Assembly (NCBI GenBank): GCA_964530625.1
Contig: CAZHAK010000011.1
Span: forward strand, 1 to 64,000
Direction of reading: 5' to 3'
DNA length: 64,000 nucleotides
Origin: JABWCQ01 sp964530625
GTDB lineage: Bacteria > Electryoneota > RPQS01
Shown: positions 1 through 8,806 of the stretch, one piece after another
Numbering within the stretch: position 1 is the first letter of the stretch
Layout: every line of letters starts with the position of its first letter
Notes under the pieces: model-generated
Database searches by the model: none
Told to the model about the DNA's origin: nothing
What the model saw: only the letters and a program-made list of their open reading frames with translations
Position numbers and translations under genes: made by a program

Positions 1-332
1 CGTTTGGCGGCCAGATCTTAGTTTGTGATCCGGAGACAACCGAAGAAGAACTTGCCGAATACTTCCCGGATGAAGTGAGGGGCCGCAAGGGGCACGCGGG
101 AAACTTGCTGGTGTTTCCCAAGAAAAAGTTTGTGCAGGCTCTTGCTATCCCTGCCGAGCTTGAAAAAGAGCCGTACTATCTACAACACAACCTGTTCGAG
201 CCTATCCCTATGAAAATCGCAGATCGTGAAGGGTTTGGAAACCACTACGGGAAAATTGATTTCTTTGGCGATGACCCTGCCCAACTTCGTGAGGTCTTAT
301 TGCACTTTGAAGAACTGGATTTCTACGCATGA
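1..332 (+). CDS. C-terminal part of an unknown protein (start lies before the window)
   Basis: The frame is open from base 3 to the TGA at 330-332, so this is the end of a gene that begins upstream; the GTG at 75 is internal to the open frame. About 109 residues are visible. They are acidic and soluble-looking, with no membrane segment, and end in FYA. I do not recognise the family. The stop overlaps the ATG of the next gene (ATGA at 329-332), which suggests translational coupling and a shared role with the 667-residue protein downstream. Confidence 0.75.
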   Translation, partial: FGGQILVCDPETTEEELAEYFPDEVRGRKGHAGNLLVFPKKKFVQALAIPAELEKEPYYLQHNLFEPIPMKIADREGFGNHYGKIDFFGDDPAQLREVLLHFEELDFYA

Positions 333-2332
333 GTTTAACGAGTCCCCTTGACATGAACATGGATATAGATCCGGAAGTTCATGACCGGAGGCTAAGAGCA
401 CTTGATGACGCGATACTCCAGCTTGCAGATGCTCCGCCTTTTGCGAAAGCGCGTCATCAAGAGCAAGTCTATCGGCTTGCCGGCGATCTGGCGGACAGTG
501 ATGATGGCATGAGGCAATTGCTTGCGCGTATTCCTCGAATGCTTGAAGCAGACGTGTTTCACGGCGGACCCTGGGCAGATCCGAGCAAGTTGCTACCGCC
601 GCTCGTCGGATATGGCTTGGTGAGTGAAGGTGTCTATCCAATTGTGGAGATGTTAAGCGAGCTGCGTATGGTTGTGCTTGCATCCGGTGCGGTGAAGGAT
701 GATCGTGCGGACGAGGAGTTCGCCGCAAGTTTTCTGCGCGAAGTCTGTGTACAAAACATGAACTTAATGTTCCCTGAAGCATCGGAGGAATCGCGAATAC
801 GACCTGCCGTTTATGCGCGCGTAGAGCGATTGTTCCGGATCATTCGCGAATCTATTTCGATGGAGGGACTGGGTGAGACTCTAGTGGACGAAATTGATGC
901 CATTTGCGCTCAGCGACCAATTCTCACGGCGCACGCCAAGAAGTTGATTGAACAGGCGCGAAGTTTACCTGTGTTGAAAGTGGGCGACGAGGCTATGAAG
1001 CGCCTTGACTTATATTTTCGGGCTGTAGGACAAGTGTCCGACGCGAGTCGCGATGCTGGAGACGTCGTGTCTTACCAGCAAATGCTCAGCCGAATGGATG
1101 ACGAAGCCATTCAGGAAGAAGCTAAGGCTTTTTCTGATTCCTTGAAGGCGACGGGACTTGGCAGTCCTTACTTTGCGGTTCTTCTGAGATGGTTGGCCAA
1201 ACGTGCGCCTCATCATTTGGGACTCGCATTGGGGCTCAACGACATCGGCATGGCGAGTTTTAGTGACCATCAAGAGTTAGTCGCGCAACTTGTGAGAAAG
1301 TGTATTTATCCTGATACGACCTTTGCAATCTTGGGCCTTGCGCAATTGCTTGAGCGGCCCCTGTTGCAGCGTCACGAAGTCAGCGCTGGTCTGACGAGAT
1401 TGGTGGATATCACAATTTTGCCACCGGTGGCACAGCGGCTTGAGTGTGTGGTCGGAAAATCCGCAGGCTTGACGCCGAATGCGCTTTTATTGGCAGGTGC
1501 TATCGGTGTTCTCGGTAGACCGATCGGAATTGGTCAGTGCAATGAACCAACATGTCAAGCGGCTCGTGGTATCAGCTTGTGGTCTCAACATGCTCCGGGA
1601 CTGTTGCTGGGGATGGTTGCTAGTGCGGTGCGAGATGGCATAGTGCAGATAAAATTTGAAGGTATTGACGTGGTCTCCGAAGAGCCTGTGCTCGAAAAAT
1701 TAGGCCGCAATGTGAATCCCGATCTTGATCCGTTATCTGCGGTGCTCGTCCCCCATCTCGACTTGATTTACGCACAGATGATGCAGCTTGCCGCGGGACG
1801 GCCCGACGATCCGCATCGTTGGGTGAATCCGGCATTGTACGGTCAATGGGTTTCAACCGGGTTCGTGAGCGCGTTCGACACGCTGACCGGCGCGGTAAAG
1901 GGGCATCAGAATTTTCTGCGTCGATACTACGCAACGCATCATCCAGAGTATAATGACGGCGCAGAGTTAATTTACCCGAACCCTGTCGGACTGATCATTA
2001 CCAATGTGCACGGCAAAATGCTCGGACTTCATGCCGTGTCACTGCTGCGAATATCTGAAGACCCCGACGGTGAACTCCGAGCGTACTTTTTTAATCCGAA
2101 TAATGACGGCCGGCAACGTTGGGGTCAAAACATTCAGCCTTCAGTGTCCGGGCACGGTGAGCGGGCAGGAGAATCGTCGCTACCTTTCGACCAAATGGCC
2201 TCACGACTTTACGCTTTTCATTATAATCCCTATGAAGAAGGCGAAGCCTACATGGTGCCAAATGGATTGGTCGAAAGAGTCAGTGATATGGCCAGAGAGA
2301 GCTGGGGTAAGGACGTTGTATGGATAGAGTGA
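329..2332 (+). CDS. Unknown 667-residue protein with a possible papain-like C-terminal domain
   Basis: The ATG overlaps the stop of the preceding gene. The protein is soluble, with no signal peptide or membrane helix. The first ~390 residues are helix-rich and unrecognised. From about residue 400 it has GQCNEPTCQA (Q403, C404, C409), then LHAVSLL with H568, then YFFNPNNDG with N589 and D593. The order Gln-Cys, then His about 160 residues on, then Asn/Asp about 20 residues later, resembles papain-fold cysteine peptidases and acyltransferases. That is motif reading only, not a family assignment. The alanine racemase gene follows after a 22-base gap, so the three genes may be co-transcribed. Confidence 0.8.
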   Translation: MSLTSPLDMNMDIDPEVHDRRLRALDDAILQLADAPPFAKARHQEQVYRLAGDLADSDDGMRQLLARIPRMLEADVFHGGPWADPSKLLPPLVGYGLVSEGVYPIVEMLSELRMVVLASGAVKDDRADEEFAASFLREVCVQNMNLMFPEASEESRIRPAVYARVERLFRIIRESISMEGLGETLVDEIDAICAQRPILTAHAKKLIEQARSLPVLKVGDEAMKRLDLYFRAVGQVSDASRDAGDVVSYQQMLSRMDDEAIQEEAKAFSDSLKATGLGSPYFAVLLRWLAKRAPHHLGLALGLNDIGMASFSDHQELVAQLVRKCIYPDTTFAILGLAQLLERPLLQRHEVSAGLTRLVDITILPPVAQRLECVVGKSAGLTPNALLLAGAIGVLGRPIGIGQCNEPTCQAARGISLWSQHAPGLLLGMVASAVRDGIVQIKFEGIDVVSEEPVLEKLGRNVNPDLDPLSAVLVPHLDLIYAQMMQLAAGRPDDPHRWVNPALYGQWVSTGFVSAFDTLTGAVKGHQNFLRRYYATHHPEYNDGAELIYPNPVGLIITNVHGKMLGLHAVSLLRISEDPDGELRAYFFNPNNDGRQRWGQNIQPSVSGHGERAGESSLPFDQMASRLYAFHYNPYEEGEAYMVPNGLVERVSDMARESWGKDVVWIE

Positions 2333-2354
2333 GTAATGACCATTGCGGGGTGCG

Positions 2355-3521
2355 ATGTTCGCAAAAGTAAAACATTCATCGCGTATTGAGCTCAGCAAGT
2401 CTGCAATGAGCAAAAACCTCGATTTCGTTCGTGGGATTGTCGGATCACACCCGGAGATCGCTTTGGTTGTAAAGGCAAATGCCTATGGACACGGTGTGCC
2501 GCAAGTAATTTCCATGGCTGAGTCTGCAGGAATCCGACTCTTTGCGACGGCGACGAGCTTTGAAGCCCAGAGCGTTCTAGAACATAAGTCCAAAGAGTCG
2601 CGGGTCATGATTATGGGCATCCTGTACGATTCAGATATTCCTTGGGCAATCGAAAACGATATCGAGTTTTTTGTTTTTGATATTGAGCGACTAAGAATAG
2701 TCGTGAAAGTTGCCAAGGAGATCGGTAAACCTGCTCGAGTTCATCTCGAAGTCGAGACCGGCGGCAATCGCACGGGACTTGATCTCCATGACTTGCCTGA
2801 GGCAATGAAATTACTTAAGAGCGAAGCGAAACATATCGAATTCGTCGCCTTGTGTTCGCACCTGGCGGGTGCGGAGAGTCTGGCGACACACTTCAGAATC
2901 CGTCGACAAATTGATGTGTTCAATGAGATTCGTAAGCGGCTGGCAAAGAGCAAATTCATCCCGCAGAAAGCGCATCTTGCCAGTTCTGCCGCAGCCCTCG
3001 CCATGCCTGAAACTGTGCTTGATCTTGTGCGCGTCGGGACGGCGGCGTATGGCATCTGGCCGAGCATGGATATTTATAATTTGCATCTTGCGAAAGTCAG
3101 AAAGGAAAAAGATGATTCGTTAACGCGCGTCTTTTCCTGGATGACGGACGTCGTGCATGTCAAGCATGTTAAGCGTGATGAATTCGTCGGATATGGTACG
3201 AGCTATCAGGCGTCACGGAACATGACCGTCGCCGTCATCCCTATTGGGTATGCGAACGGATATCCGCGCGAAATGTCCAATCGCGGCAACGTGTTGATCA
3301 AAGGACGGTCGGCTCCGGTGGTTGGCGTGGTCAACATGAATATGTTTATGGTGGATGTAACGAACATACCGAATGTAGCGGTAAACGATGAGGTTGTCCT
3401 CATCGGAAAGCAGGGGCGCAATGTTATCTCCCTGCACTCGTTTTCGGAATTCTCGTCCGCGCTCAATAACGAGTTTGTCAGCCGGCTTCCCCATGTGATA
3501 CCCCGAACCGTCGTTCGATAA
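2355..3521 (+). CDS. alr: Alanine racemase
   Basis: PLP-dependent interconversion of L- and D-alanine, giving D-Ala for peptidoglycan. Near the N-terminus is VVKANAYGHG, whose Lys forms the Schiff base with PLP. The C-terminal half has VGYGTSYQ, the position of the second catalytic base Tyr, and IPIGYANGYPR. At 388 residues it has the usual length. The frame is open from a TTG at 2343, but the ATG at 2355 (MFAKVKHSS) gives a normal N-terminus and is preferred. It is the last gene before a strong terminator. Confidence 0.95.
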   Translation: MFAKVKHSSRIELSKSAMSKNLDFVRGIVGSHPEIALVVKANAYGHGVPQVISMAESAGIRLFATATSFEAQSVLEHKSKESRVMIMGILYDSDIPWAIENDIEFFVFDIERLRIVVKVAKEIGKPARVHLEVETGGNRTGLDLHDLPEAMKLLKSEAKHIEFVALCSHLAGAESLATHFRIRRQIDVFNEIRKRLAKSKFIPQKAHLASSAAALAMPETVLDLVRVGTAAYGIWPSMDIYNLHLAKVRKEKDDSLTRVFSWMTDVVHVKHVKRDEFVGYGTSYQASRNMTVAVIPIGYANGYPREMSNRGNVLIKGRSAPVVGVVNMNMFMVDVTNIPNVAVNDEVVLIGKQGRNVISLHSFSEFSSALNNEFVSRLPHVIPRTVVR

Positions 3522-3545
3522 CTGAGTATCAGCTTGCGCTTCTAG

Positions 3546-3577
3546 AAGCCCTAGGGATCGTCCCTGAGGGCTTTTTA
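3546..3577 (+). terminator. Rho-independent terminator after alr
   Basis: AAGCCCTAGGGA and TCCCTGAGGGCTT pair across a TCG loop with one bulged base and are followed by a run of T. The core (AGCCCT...AGGGCT) recurs in three other terminators in the window (8807, 14160, 36776). Confidence 0.88.
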
Positions 3578-3610
3578 AGGTTTAGACTCGGCCTCTCCTG
3601 CGCTTGCCGA

Positions 3611-3639
3611 TTGACGTTGTTTAATTTTTGTGCTATATT
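3611..3639 (+). promoter_or_regulatory. Sigma-70-type promoter of the molybdenum-cofactor operon
   Basis: TTGACG at 3611-3616 and TATATT at 3634-3639 are separated by exactly 17 bases. Transcription would start near 3646, leaving a leader of about 115 bases before mobA. The same TTG-N17-TATATT pattern is found ahead of several other genes here. Confidence 0.75.
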
Positions 3640-3647
3640 CGGGAAAC

Positions 3648-3701
3648 AGCACCCACCACCCTACCAAAGTACGTTAACTCTGGGTGCTCGTGTTTGTTTT
3701 T
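3648..3701 (+). promoter_or_regulatory. Leader hairpin with T-rich 3' side ahead of mobA
   Basis: AGCACCCA (3648-3655) pairs perfectly with TGGGTGCT (3681-3688) across a 25-base loop. It is followed by CGTGTTTGTTTTT. It sits directly at the predicted transcript start, so it could act as an attenuator or a stability element. The match to any known riboswitch is not established. Confidence 0.4.
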
Positions 3702-3761
3702 CGGATTTTTAGCCGCAAGTGATTGGCAAGTGAATTTTTGAATTGCTATTTTGGTCGGAAG

Positions 3762-4376
3762 ATGAAACAACGAACACCACCACAAAAGGCAGCAGTTGCA
3801 ATCCTGGCAGGAGGAAAAAGTTCGCGGATGGGCGTGCCCAAAGCGGGGGCGGTTCTTTCATCGGGCAAGACGCTGTTTGACTATGTCTTTAGTGCCGTCC
3901 ATGGCCTGTATTTGCCGTGCGTCGTGGTCGGCCATGCAGAGGGGGTCGACCTTTCTGGCCTTGAAGACGTGACTGTGCTTCCTGATGCTGTTCAGGAACG
4001 TGGGCCGGTCGGCGCACTTTTGGGACTTTTTCTGAGCGGACTTGCGCACCATTACCTGGTTGTCGCGTGCGATCAACCTTTGCTCAATACGGGATTGTTG
4101 AAGCGATTGCTTGTCGAGTTTGACGAGCGTCCGGCGGTATTCATTAATCCGTACGATGCAAACATCTCGCCGCTTCCCGGTCTTTATCCGGCAAGTCTAT
4201 CAGCACTTACAGAGCCGCTTCTTACACAGCCTCGCGCGTCATTGCGGGAGCTACTGGCACAAGCTAAGGCGCGCACGATTCCACTTTTGCATGATGACTG
4301 GATTCTACTGCGCAGCGCCAATACGCCAGAGGAAGTTCGGGACGTTGATCAACAGATTTCAAATTATTCAAAATAG
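3762..4376 (+). CDS. mobA: Molybdenum cofactor guanylyltransferase (MobA-like)
   Basis: Transfers GMP from GTP to molybdopterin, making the MGD form used by nitrate reductase. The nucleotidyltransferase signature LAGGKSSRMG is at residues 15-24, and VACDQP near residue 101 supplies the metal-binding Asp. The frame extends upstream to a TTG at 3723, but the ATG at 3762 puts the signature at the usual distance from the N-terminus. At 204 residues it has normal length. It heads the operon with moaC-mog and moeA. The MGD product would be used by NarG encoded at 21.8-25.5 kb. Confidence 0.88.
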   Translation: MKQRTPPQKAAVAILAGGKSSRMGVPKAGAVLSSGKTLFDYVFSAVHGLYLPCVVVGHAEGVDLSGLEDVTVLPDAVQERGPVGALLGLFLSGLAHHYLVVACDQPLLNTGLLKRLLVEFDERPAVFINPYDANISPLPGLYPASLSALTEPLLTQPRASLRELLAQAKARTIPLLHDDWILLRSANTPEEVRDVDQQISNYSK

Positions 4377-4397
4377 CCCGGAGATCATTTCATACCC

Positions 4398-5327
4398 GTG
4401 ATTGACGTATCCGATAAGAACCCAACATTGCGAATCGCCGTCGCGGAATCTGTTTTAACGGTTTCGCAGGAAACGCTTGCCAGAATACACGCTGGAACCG
4501 TTCCCAAAGGAAATCCGCTCGAAGTCGCAAGAGTGGCCGCGATTATGGCCGGAAAGAAGACTTCGGAGATTATTCCATTTTGTCATCCGGTGCCGATTGA
4601 GTTTTTCAAGGTAGAGCATAAGATTGAAGCAGATAGAATCATCATGACGGCAACGGTCAAAGGGATCTACCGTACAGGTATGGAAATGGAGGCGATGACT
4701 GCCGCCGCAGTTGCCGCGCTGACAATCTATGATATGCTGAAGATGTTTGATGACGGCATGGAGATTGTTAGTGTGCGGCTACTTGAGAAGCGCGGGGGAA
4801 AGTCAAGCTACAAGGACTCTTTCGCTTCGCCTTTGAAAGCCGCGGTACTTGTACTTTCGGATTCCATCGCCGCAGGGAAGAAGTCCGACACTTCCGGATT
4901 GCTTATTCGAGATCGATTGGAGAAACACAAACTTGACGTTGTCGCTTATGAAATCATTCCGGATGATCGGGCAACCATTGTCAAGACCTTGATAAAATAT
5001 TGCGACGATGATCATCTCGATTTGGTGATGACGACTGGCGGGACGGGGTTCAGCCCCCGTGACTCGACGCCTGAATCTATGATAGAAGTTGTTGAGCGGG
5101 CGATCCCGGGAATACCGGAAGCTATTCGCGCTTATGGACAAGAGCGGACTCCGTTTGCTATGCTCTCGCGCTCGGCTGCGGGGCAACGGGGCAATACGTT
5201 GATAGTTAACTTGCCCGGTTCCAAGCGCGGAGTGCAGGAGTCACTTGATGCGTTGTTTCCCGGCTTGCTTCATGCGTTTCCGATGATGTGGGGCGGCGGA
5301 CACGAGCGTCCGAAGAAGCCAGAGTAG
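4398..5327 (+). CDS. moaC: MoaC-MogA/MoaB fusion (cPMP synthase plus molybdopterin adenylyltransferase)
   Basis: Two molybdenum-cofactor steps in one 309-residue chain. Residues 1 to about 147 are MoaC (KKTSEIIPFCHPVPI, then MEMEAMTAAAVAALT), which completes cyclic pyranopterin monophosphate formation after MoaA. Residues from about 148 are MogA/MoaB (LSDSIAAGKKSDTSG, TTGGTGFSPRDSTPE, LPGSKRGVQESL), which adenylylates molybdopterin. The start is GTG at 4398, with CGGAG about 15 bases upstream; MIDVSDK matches normal MoaC N-termini. Such fusions exist in other bacteria. moeA follows after four bases. Confidence 0.92.
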   Translation: MIDVSDKNPTLRIAVAESVLTVSQETLARIHAGTVPKGNPLEVARVAAIMAGKKTSEIIPFCHPVPIEFFKVEHKIEADRIIMTATVKGIYRTGMEMEAMTAAAVAALTIYDMLKMFDDGMEIVSVRLLEKRGGKSSYKDSFASPLKAAVLVLSDSIAAGKKSDTSGLLIRDRLEKHKLDVVAYEIIPDDRATIVKTLIKYCDDDHLDLVMTTGGTGFSPRDSTPESMIEVVERAIPGIPEAIRAYGQERTPFAMLSRSAAGQRGNTLIVNLPGSKRGVQESLDALFPGLLHAFPMMWGGGHERPKKPE

Positions 5328-5331
5328 AGTT

Positions 5332-6546
5332 GTGATTAGCTATCCAGAAGCACAAGCCATCGTACTCAAACATTGTTCACCATTGGGAATTGAGTCGCGT
5401 CCGCTCGCTACGGCGAGGAATTTTATTCTTGCCGCCGATATTCGCACGCCTTTTCAACTGCCCAGATTTGATCACAGCGCCGTGGATGGATACGCAATTA
5501 GAACAGACGACGTTGCGGCGGCCAGTACAAACAATCCGATACGATTGCAAGTCATCGATACTGTGAAAACAGGCTATCGAGCTGTTACTCCTGTGACACA
5601 AGGTTGCGCGGTAAGAATATTTACCGGAGCGATGTTGCCCGAGGGTGTGGATGGAGTTGTGATGGTTGAGGATGTTGAATTTAAGGACGAGTTCATTCAA
5701 CTGACTGCGCCACTCAAGAGCAATAAGAATATCCGTCGAACCGGAGAGGAATTTGCCGAGGGCGAAGTCTGCTTGAGGTCCGGCTCACGACTTACACCGC
5801 CTGCGATTGGACTAGCGGCCACGCTTGGCTGTCGGAACGTCACTGTGTATCGAAAACCTCGCATCGCTGTGATTGTAACCGGTAGCGAATTGGTTGACCT
5901 CGGATTGCCTTTGGGCGAAGCACAAATTTATGATTCAAACCGTATCGCGTTAACCGCAGCGCTTTGTGAGTTAGGCATCGATGACGTTACGGCATTTACT
6001 TGTCCCGATGATGAGACATCCACACGCGAGCGGATAGTCAGTGCGTTTCGCGATGCCGATATTGTGATTACGTCCGGTGGAGCATCGGTCGGAGACGTTG
6101 ACTATGTCAAACCGGCGATCACAAATTTAGGCGGAACAATTCATTTTGATAAAGTCGCCATCAAGCCCGGCAAGCCGACGGTATTTGCCGAGGTGGCAGG
6201 CAATCCGTTGTTTGGTCTTCCCGGCAATCCGGTGTCAGCGTTGGTGACTTATTTACTTTTTGTGCGTCCGGCACTATTGAAAATTATGGGAGACATACGC
6301 GAGCCTTTTGAAACATTTTTAGCAACGTTGTCCTCAGCAATCAGTAAGCGCTCGGCACGTACCGAGTTCGTGCGGGCTAGGAAGTCGTCTTCGGGTGATC
6401 GGACTATTGTCACACCGTGCAGCGGACAAGAGTCTCACATGATGGGTGGATTGGCCGCAGCGGATTCTTTGATTGTGTTTGAAGGTGAAGCTGGGAGTTT
6501 GCCTGCCGGGAGTGCAGTTTGTGCTATATCAATAGGTTGGTCGTAA
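5332..6546 (+). CDS. moeA: Molybdopterin molybdenumtransferase
   Basis: Inserts molybdate into adenylylated molybdopterin, the step after the MogA domain encoded just upstream. Family landmarks are PRFDHSAVDGYA (residues 44-55), VTGSELV near 182, TSGGASVGDVDYV near 247, KPGKPTVFA near 279 and GLPGNPVS near 296. At 404 residues it is full length. The start is GTG at 5332, with GAGTAGAG just ahead of it. It lies four bases after the moaC-mog stop, clearly in one operon. Confidence 0.94.
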   Translation: MISYPEAQAIVLKHCSPLGIESRPLATARNFILAADIRTPFQLPRFDHSAVDGYAIRTDDVAAASTNNPIRLQVIDTVKTGYRAVTPVTQGCAVRIFTGAMLPEGVDGVVMVEDVEFKDEFIQLTAPLKSNKNIRRTGEEFAEGEVCLRSGSRLTPPAIGLAATLGCRNVTVYRKPRIAVIVTGSELVDLGLPLGEAQIYDSNRIALTAALCELGIDDVTAFTCPDDETSTRERIVSAFRDADIVITSGGASVGDVDYVKPAITNLGGTIHFDKVAIKPGKPTVFAEVAGNPLFGLPGNPVSALVTYLLFVRPALLKIMGDIREPFETFLATLSSAISKRSARTEFVRARKSSSGDRTIVTPCSGQESHMMGGLAAADSLIVFEGEAGSLPAGSAVCAISIGWS

Positions 6547-6580
6547 TGCAGCCAATCTTGAAACTCGCGCGGAATCTTTC

Positions 6581-7333
6581 GTGATCGAAACAGGTCTTGC
6601 GGCACTCCCGTTGCTTGGGCTGATTTTTTTCGTTGCGGCTGTTTATTCGGCAGTTGGCCACGGCGGTGCATCCGGGTACTTAGCCATTCTCAGTCTGTTT
6701 TCTTTTCCCGCTCAGGAAATGTCGAGTACGGCGCTTCTGCTTAATGTTTTGGTGTCGTCACTGGCTTTTTGGTCGTTTTGGAAAGGCGGGCACAAACTGC
6801 CTAAATTCGCATGGCTCTTGGTCATCGCATCCATACCGCTTTCGTTTGTGGGCGGCGCATTGACAGTAGGAGACAATCTTTACAAGCTCTTGTTGGCATT
6901 CGCGTTAACATTCGCGGCAGTTCGGTTGGCCTCGGCTTCAAGTGCCACAGACGATTCGCAGCTGCGCGCACCGAAACCATTGATGCTTCTCGGCGCGGGC
7001 GGTGGGATTGGATTATTATCGGGCATTGTGGGAGTTGGAGGAGGGATTTTCTTGAGTCCGCTGGCTGTTCTGTCGCGTTGGACGACGGTCAAATCGGCGG
7101 CAACACTTTCGGCCATGTTTATTTTGGTTAACTCGCTGGCGGGGCTGGCCGGACGGGCGGCGACAGATCGGCTGGTGATTGCCCCGGCGGTCGGCTTGAT
7201 GCTGGCCGCCTTTGCGGGGGGGCTGATTGGTTCGAGGCTGGGCGCACGGCGATTTGGTGCTGTTGGCCTGAGGAGGTTGCTGGCCTTTGTGCTGGTGATT
7301 GCTGCGGCAAAGCTCGCATTTGTGGCTTTTTAG
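6581..7333 (+). CDS. TauE/SafE-family membrane permease
   Basis: About 250 residues with roughly eight hydrophobic helices and the internal repeat typical of the family: VYSAVGHGGASGYL near residue 21 and GIVGVGGGIFLSPL near residue 150. Family members are linked to export of sulfite or organosulfonates, but the substrate cannot be read from the sequence. It starts with GTG at 6581, 34 bases after moeA, and probably belongs to the cofactor operon. A role in anion (molybdate or sulfur oxyanion) movement would suit that context but is only inference. Confidence 0.85.
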   Translation: MIETGLAALPLLGLIFFVAAVYSAVGHGGASGYLAILSLFSFPAQEMSSTALLLNVLVSSLAFWSFWKGGHKLPKFAWLLVIASIPLSFVGGALTVGDNLYKLLLAFALTFAAVRLASASSATDDSQLRAPKPLMLLGAGGGIGLLSGIVGVGGGIFLSPLAVLSRWTTVKSAATLSAMFILVNSLAGLAGRAATDRLVIAPAVGLMLAAFAGGLIGSRLGARRFGAVGLRRLLAFVLVIAAAKLAFVAF

Positions 7334-7377
7334 CTCAGGTTCTGTACGTCCAAAAATACAAGTGACCTGTGCGGATA

Positions 7378-7406
7378 TTGCTTTTTGGCTTGCTTTGCCT
7401 TATATT
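7378..7406 (+). promoter_or_regulatory. Predicted promoter of the barrel-thioredoxin gene
   Basis: TTGCTT at 7378-7383 and TATATT at 7401-7406 with a 17-base spacer, about 47 bases before the ATG at 7453. Confidence 0.65.
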
Positions 7407-7452
7407 TGGACAAAATGACCGTTTAATCTATTAATAATTCTGGGGAATTGTT

Positions 7453-8775
7453 ATGAATCGTTCCATTCTATTTGTGACGGTATGTCTGTTCTATTTAACT
7501 TGGGGCCAAATTGCCTCTGGACAAGTCAAGTGAGCGTCACCGAACCTCCCGGTCGGGAGTTTTCTTGCCACTCAGAGCTTTGACCCAGGAATGCTGGAAC
7601 TTGGGATAGGTTACGAGTATGAATTGAGTAATCATGCGCGCCGCGGCCATGATGTGACGGAGAATCCGAAGGAAGAAATTACAGAATTCTCTACGGTTAA
7701 TCTGCGGGCGTCCTATGCTCTTGCGCCCCGCCTAAGACTGCATTGCCTTGTGCCTATTCGCAGTATTCTGGCCCCCAAGACCGATTTGAGTTCGGGCGAG
7801 CGCTTCCTTCGGGATTTTTCTGGAGTCGGAGACGTGTTAGTTTCGGGGACTTGGTTGCCTTACGTGTCAACGAATTCGGATCAAACGGTTGTGGCCATGA
7901 CGATGGGCTTGCGACTGGCTACAGGCAGCTCGGATCCTGATCATGATTGGGGGTTCGGCAACTCGCGTGATCCGGTATTGCAACCCGGCTACGGCACAGT
8001 TGATCCTCTGCTCGGAATTTCTGCCGCTCGCAAAGTTGGCAGATTCGGTGCGAATGTTTCGGCTGTGACCAGACTGTCGGGCGGCACCAATGTTCACGGG
8101 TACCGCTACGCAGACGAATATCAGGGAACGGCGGGCCTGACCTATCCTATGTCCTCGTGGCTCGAGGCGGGTATATCCGGAGCCGTGCTGACAGCCGCGC
8201 ATGACTTCGATCAGGGTGCGATGGTACAAAACACCGGAGGCTTGTGGGGATATCTTATTCCTCAGGCAACATTGAAATCCGCAGGTGTGCGGCTTGAGCC
8301 AAGTGTGCAGATTCCTGTTTACGCGTTCGTCAACGGCGGGCAGCTGGTCTCTGATGCTATCTATTCAATCGGACTCAGCTTTGATGTCGGGCGGAATCGT
8401 GCTGTGACTGGAGTGATTCCGCGCGAAATGGGAATGGCCAGAGGACTTCGACCTGCCAATATGCGCTACGCATCGGGCTGCACCCAATGTGGAATTGCCA
8501 ATGTTGTAAGCCAAGAAAGTATGACGCTGGTTGAGTTCATGTCCGAGCAGTGCGGTGCTTGCCAGGAGTTTGAACCGACTCTTGCGAATTTTGCAAGTCA
8601 GTATCCGAGCCTTGCGGTCAGACAGGTTGATCTATTCAGTTTATCACAACAACAAATTGCCGAACTGGGTATTGAAGAGACCCCCACGATGATGTTATTT
8701 GATGTCAACGGCACAGTGAAACAGAAGGTGACCGGCACGGACCTCAAGCAAATTGAGAAGCATTTGCTTCGCTGA
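7453..8775 (+). CDS. Exported beta-barrel-like protein fused to thioredoxin, interrupted by one in-frame UGA
   Basis: The frame begins at ATG 7453 with a clear signal peptide of about 24 residues, meets a TGA at 7531-7533 (codon 27), and continues in the same frame to 8775. Read through, it is 440 residues. The middle (about 40-320) is rich in alternating Gly/aromatic strands such as LELGIGYEYELS and LRASYALAPRLRLH, like outer-membrane barrels. Residues from about 356 are a thioredoxin domain with EFMSEQCGACQEF (CGAC at 367-370) and the cis-Pro segment EETPTMM. Another CxxC (GCTQCG) lies between the two parts. Either the gene carries a nonsense mutation or sequencing error, or the UGA is decoded as selenocysteine. 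A fragment starting at ATG 7591 would lack the signal peptide. Confidence 0.7.
7542..7563 (+). promoter_or_regulatory. SECIS-like hairpin just after the in-frame UGA
   Basis: CTCCC (7546-7550) pairs with GGGAG (7555-7559) around the tetraloop GGTC. AA/TT pairs and a G-T wobble extend the stem past one mismatch. The loop begins 17 bases after the UGA ends. Bacterial SECIS elements have a G near the loop start at about this distance, and the E. coli fdhF element also exposes GGUC. The stem is short, so chance is possible. Confidence 0.35.
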
Positions 8776-8806
8776 GATTGACTCACAAGTCTTTTTGAAA
8801 AAATTG

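Noticed and set aside
3640..3761. Molybdenum-cofactor riboswitch before mobA
   Set aside because: Only one simple stem is seen. I cannot match the multi-stem Moco RNA pattern, so I report only a hairpin.
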